Shown here one piece after another: positions 60,809 through 64,000 of a DNA stretch of 64,000 nt. Position 1 is the first letter of the stretch, and each line of letters opens with the position of its first letter. Made by a program: the position numbers and the translations under genes. Below the pieces are notes generated by a model that ran no database searches, was not told the DNA's origin, and saw only the letters and a list, made by a program, of their open reading frames with translations. The stretch covers positions 1 through 64,000 of the forward strand of contig UQHF01000019.1 in NCBI GenBank assembly GCA_900540785.1, written 5' to 3'. Origin of the DNA: an uncultured Blautia sp. (GTDB lineage: Bacteria > Bacillota > Clostridia > Lachnospirales > Lachnospiraceae).

Positions 60809-61591
60809 TCAGGCTCCTGTGCTCCTGTGATATTCTTTTATAAAACCTTCCAGCATTTTGTCAATCTCTCCGGAAGCGATCTTATTTTCCGGCGCTCTCT
60901 CAAAATGCGCAATGGCTTCTTTTACTTCTTTTAAAACTGTTTCTCCCGGCTGAATCTCCTTTACTCTGCTCTCATACTCCTTCGGTGTGTGAAGACTTTT
61001 ATATGCCAGAAGATATGTTTTCATCTCTTTTTCGCTGTTACTTACTTCGTATGCCTTCTGGAAATATTCCAGCGCTTTTTCCATCTGAAACAGATAGCTG
61101 TAGGCGCACCCTAAATTGTGGTATATACTCTCTGTAAGCTCCGGCTGCCCTTTTAATCTTTCACTGCATTCCAGAAGCTTCTGGTAAACGTGAATGGCGT
61201 TTACATACATTCCGTTTTCCACAAGGGCATCCCCTTTTTTCTTTTCCCGTACAGGAAGCTCTTCTTTGTTCAGCTTCGCGATCTTTCCGTTCAGAACACG
61301 AAGCTCCTCGTAAGTCAGATAATTAATTTCTTTAAAAACAGGATATAAAATATCCTCCGCACCTGCAAATTTTCCAAGATACGGACGGAGCTTTGCCGCA
61401 AGCCTTGTAAGCTCCAGTTCCTCCTCCAGCCATTTACACAGCCCTTCATTGATGATCGTGGAATCGATCAGATAAAGATTGTGGTACAGGTAATAACAAA
61501 GCTCCTCTATAGAATAAATGTTGGTGCTGATATTCTCAATATAATACGGCTTTTCCGCCCTTTTTGTCTGGCACAAAATGTAGCTGCTCAT
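60809..61591 (-). CDS. TPR-like protein of unknown function
   Basis: Not recognised by name. The 260-residue protein begins ILCQTKRAEKPYYIENISTN with an alpha-helical middle. Residues about 130-200 contain two TPR-like helical pairs (ALVENGMYVNAIHVYQKLLE, SIYHNLGCAYSYLFQMEKAL). The C-terminal end is acidic and helical. TPR units suggest protein-protein contacts. It is translated between the DUF5716 and dinB genes, with AGGAGG before the start, so it probably works with the two upstream proteins. Confidence 0.78.
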   Translation of the reverse strand: MSSYILCQTKRAEKPYYIENISTNIYSIEELCYYLYHNLYLIDSTIINEGLCKWLEEELELTRLAAKLRPYLGKFAGAEDILYPVFKEINYLTYEELRVLNGKIAKLNKEELPVREKKKGDALVENGMYVNAIHVYQKLLECSERLKGQPELTESIYHNLGCAYSYLFQMEKALEYFQKAYEVSNSEKEMKTYLLAYKSLHTPKEYESRVKEIQPGETVLKEVKEAIAHFERAPENKIASGEIDKMLEGFIKEYHRSTGA

Positions 61592-61603
61592 GTTCTTCCT
61601 CCT

Positions 61604-62851
61604 CTACCACTGTGTGGATTCTTCCCACACCTTATTGCTGCCCGGATACATCTCTCCAAATCCAAGATCCTTTACCGTGATCCTGCATTCCTTTCGGGAC
61701 ACATAGGAAAGCTCCACAAGAAGGCGTGTTGTCTTATTTGGACGTTTCGGAAGACCTGGAAGCTGCATGGAAACCCGTTTTTTCTCCGTTTCTCCAAGAC
61801 GCCCCACAACAAAAACAAGCTCTTTTGTGTCGTCAAGGATCAGCTCACAGCTTCCCTTGCATTCATACCAGTTCTTCCCCCCTGTAATGAGCGGATAATA
61901 TGCCGGAGAGCCCATGACCCGCATATCCATTCCTACCTCTGTTAAAACAACAGAATCGCTTAAATAACGGTATCCTCGGAGGCGTTTATCCTCAAGTCTC
62001 TCTTTTCCTGCAGCACACGCACCTTTTGCAAAAAGATTGTTTCCGTAAAAGACCTTTCTCTTCTGGAAACAGAGCATTTTTACAGACTGCTGCGCCCACT
62101 GCTGATCAAAGCCGTCTCCGGTGATCTGTATGCTGGAATAAAGCTCTGCGCCTAATGTTTTTCCGATAAAACGACAGAAAGAATCGTCAAGCATCTCCCC
62201 GTCTCCGGAAAGATTTGTCTCCTCCGGCTCTTCCAGTTTCACAAGAGCAGGCTTGACGGACGGCTGAATGGTAAGTTTTCGGAATGTCACGTGCTTTCCT
62301 TTAAATGCGTACCACGCAACGCTTCTGTTCCATGTCTCCCGCTTCTGGGTCATGGCATAGTAATAAAAGCTTTCCCCGTAATCCATCATCATATATTTTT
62401 CTTCCGGAAATCCCAGATATTCACATGCTTTCCGGAAATTTTCCACCTGTGTGTTATGAATGGAAGGCGCAGTGATCACAAGACATTTTGTATTTTTCAC
62501 AACGTCCATCACTCCCAGGAACCTGAGCATTCCATTTAAAAATCCGGCGAGAAGCTCCCAGGGTTCTCTCTGTTCTCCGCAAATCTGGACTTTTTCTTCT
62601 TTTTCCACGATTTCGTAGAGGCGGTCTATTAAAACACCGCCTTTTTCTCTTGCAAAATACTCTGCTTCCAGCCCTACACAGTAATCCTTCTGCTCTACTC
62701 TCCAGCAGAGGCAGGTCGGAGCTTCATACTGGCTTGTTCCCACCTTCATGGTAAGAGAGCGCGGTTCTTCCCCTTTTCTGTCGTAATAGCAAAGCTGAGT
62801 ATATTCTTTTCCAAAATCTATTCCAATAATCAGGTCACGAATTTCGTTCAT
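61604..62851 (-). CDS. DUF5716 family protein, actin/Hsp70-like fold
   Basis: Protein of 415 residues of a family known mainly from Clostridia. The N-terminus carries an actin/Hsp70-type phosphate motif, LIIGIDFGKEYTQLCYYDRK, and the middle LVITAPSIHNTQVENFRKAC, with a second acidic-glycine motif MMMDYGESFYYYAMTQKR; these match the phosphate 1 and 2 loops of the fold. The C-terminal 100 residues look like a beta-rich domain. Function is unknown. The start follows the DUF5717 gene by 14 bases, with AAGGAAG upstream. Confidence 0.8.
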   Translation of the reverse strand: MNEIRDLIIGIDFGKEYTQLCYYDRKGEEPRSLTMKVGTSQYEAPTCLCWRVEQKDYCVGLEAEYFAREKGGVLIDRLYEIVEKEEKVQICGEQREPWELLAGFLNGMLRFLGVMDVVKNTKCLVITAPSIHNTQVENFRKACEYLGFPEEKYMMMDYGESFYYYAMTQKRETWNRSVAWYAFKGKHVTFRKLTIQPSVKPALVKLEEPEETNLSGDGEMLDDSFCRFIGKTLGAELYSSIQITGDGFDQQWAQQSVKMLCFQKRKVFYGNNLFAKGACAAGKERLEDKRLRGYRYLSDSVVLTEVGMDMRVMGSPAYYPLITGGKNWYECKGSCELILDDTKELVFVVGRLGETEKKRVSMQLPGLPKRPNKTTRLLVELSYVSRKECRITVKDLGFGEMYPGSNKVWEESTQW

Positions 62852-62865
62852 TTTGTGCTTCCTTT

Positions 62866-64000
62866 TTATACATCTTTGTCAATCTGAAACATTTCTTTTA
62901 CATACCGCTCCTGCCTCTGATACTGCATCATCTTTGAGAGAACTTCTCTCTCCTTATCAAGACGTCTGGCAGAAAGGATCTGGTTGATCATCTGATACTT
63001 GCTCACAGGAATGCCCTCTGTACTGCTCATAGTGAGAACTCTCTCCTGGGTTTTCCTTGTCTCTCCCTTTCCCTCTACCTGGAAATAATAATGGAGTGTT
63101 TCCCCGTAAAACAGGGTGAACGTCTTTGTGCAGATTCCCTCGTACACATTTCGAAGAGGCTCTCTCTTATATTTAAGCTCTCCGCCAAGTCCGGTATCAA
63201 TGGCATAGAATAGCGTCACTTCTTCCTCCGGAGCTGCATGATATTCCACAAAGGTCTTATCGTCAAGCTGATATGGTCCCAGAAGGGAAGGGGAAAGTCT
63301 GCGGAAAAAGGCAAAAGTCATATCCTCTTTCATACATTCTTTCAGAAGCTCCCGCTCCATATCCACAATCTGCCCGTCCTGATTTTTCTCTCTGGAAAGT
63401 CCCAGAAACAGCGCCAGACGGCAGACTCTGTTTACCGGCCATTTTTTTATATAAGCATTTTCCAGACACCGGTATACAAATTCGCTCATCGGGTATTCTT
63501 TCACAAAAATTCCGTATGCCACCTGTGTAAGATAAGAACCGATAATCCGTTCTTTTCCGCTATGCCTTACATAGGCTTCCAGAACTGCCTCTCCCTCTTT
63601 GCGGTAATCCTCTGTAAACATCAGAAGACTTAATATTTTTTCTTCCAGCTCATAAGTGTCCATATCAAAGCCTTTTGCACTTTTCCATATGGATAAAAGC
63701 TCTTCCACAGGTCCGAACCGGTACTTCATAAGGTACTGTAAGATTACCTCGTCGTAAATCCCGCTTCTGTAAACCTCAGAGGACAGGGATAAAAGCTCCT
63801 CGTCTTCCGCTCCGTCGCATCTTAAGATCATACGGCTTGTGAGCTTTAAAAGGTCTCTTTTATCAAGCCCTTCAAATCCAAACTCTTCCACAATGCCCAT
63901 TGCCTGCGGGAAAAAACGTCTTGCGATCAGGATTTCCAGGAGCGTCTTTTTATCCACTGCCGCATAGGCACGGAAATCCATATTTCTTAAATAATCATCT
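62866..64000 (-). CDS. DUF5717 family protein, C-terminal part; 5' end beyond window
   Basis: Partial gene: the reading frame is open through the right edge, and DUF5717 proteins are usually over 1000 residues. The visible 378 residues show alternating helices (LLEILIARRFFPQAMGIVEE, YGIFVKEYPMSEFVYRCLEN) and a C-terminal beta segment (VEEVTLFYAID-like LFYAIDTGLGGELKYKREPL) followed by a helical tail. No catalytic motif was seen. It is followed by DUF5716, the TPR-like gene and dinB with gaps of 12-14 bases, so the four are one operon. The methionine at 63981 is internal and not the start. Confidence 0.8.
   Translation of the reverse strand, partial: DDYLRNMDFRAYAAVDKKTLLEILIARRFFPQAMGIVEEFGFEGLDKRDLLKLTSRMILRCDGAEDEELLSLSSEVYRSGIYDEVILQYLMKYRFGPVEELLSIWKSAKGFDMDTYELEEKILSLLMFTEDYRKEGEAVLEAYVRHSGKERIIGSYLTQVAYGIFVKEYPMSEFVYRCLENAYIKKWPVNRVCRLALFLGLSREKNQDGQIVDMERELLKECMKEDMTFAFFRRLSPSLLGPYQLDDKTFVEYHAAPEEEVTLFYAIDTGLGGELKYKREPLRNVYEGICTKTFTLFYGETLHYYFQVEGKGETRKTQERVLTMSSTEGIPVSKYQMINQILSARRLDKEREVLSKMMQYQRQERYVKEMFQIDKDV

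Overview
The window looks like chromosomal DNA from a spore-forming, anaerobic gut member of the Lachnospiraceae (Clostridium cluster XIVa). The signs are sporulation sigma factors SigH and SigG, a YlmC/YmxH sporulation protein, a two-gene SufC-SufB type Fe-S assembly pair, NADP-type glutamate dehydrogenase, ferredoxin-type enzymes and protein families typical of that group (DUF5716, DUF5717, DUF4179, DUF3825). No phage, insertion sequence or CRISPR array was seen. Genes are tightly packed, no gene-free stretch exceeds 300 bases, and most genes lie on the minus strand.

Layout (minus-strand operons are given in transcription order). Positions 1-6800 hold glycerol-1-phosphate dehydrogenase, ispF, cysS, mrnC, rlmB and sigH, then tRNA-Thr(GGU) and glnS, which runs off the left edge. 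Positions 6900-16400 hold ridA, a secreted serine hydrolase of beta-lactamase fold with repeat domains, glmS, a nuclease-helicase of the XPD/DinG family, a truncated PIN-family remnant, aspartate kinase, a DUF2325 gene behind a strong palindromic operator, and trmO. A plus-strand amino-acid/cation symporter follows. Positions 17900-22650 hold sufC-sufB with a membrane protein and a Cys-rich small protein, an acyltransferase and a DUF3825 protein.

Positions 22800-31750 form a surface-polysaccharide region. A MerR regulator fused to a methyltransferase precedes a MerR-type promoter (10-bp-arm dyad inside a 19-bp spacer) that leads into rfbA-rfbB-rfbD for dTDP-rhamnose. Facing it is a capsule-control operon: BY-kinase, PHP-type phosphatase, Wzz-like protein, DUF5011-like protein and LCP ligase. 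Positions 31789-39631 hold one long operon with an M20 amidohydrolase, potABCD, an Enzyme I paralogue and a DUF362 ferredoxin protein.

Positions 39700-51700 hold tRNA-Thr(CGU), an ECF sigma factor with a DUF4179 partner, an aldo/keto reductase, the operon citrate synthase-patatin-yqeG-aroK with efp downstream, an aminotransferase divergent from gdhA, and thiC under a TPP riboswitch with its own terminator. Positions 51700-54200 hold nrdR, ylmC, a HAD phosphatase and sigG.

Positions 54180-59500 hold an aromatic amino-acid decarboxylase divergent from a LysR regulator, and a TRAP transporter whose large permease is fused to its substrate-binding protein. Positions 59590-64000 hold an operon of DUF5717 (cut by the window edge), DUF5716 (actin-like fold), a TPR-like protein and dinB. 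The most unusual items are the TRAP permease-binding-protein fusion, the DUF5717/DUF5716/TPR/dinB operon, the MerR-methyltransferase with its promoter, the decarboxylase and the tyrosine-triplet tail on the capsule kinase.
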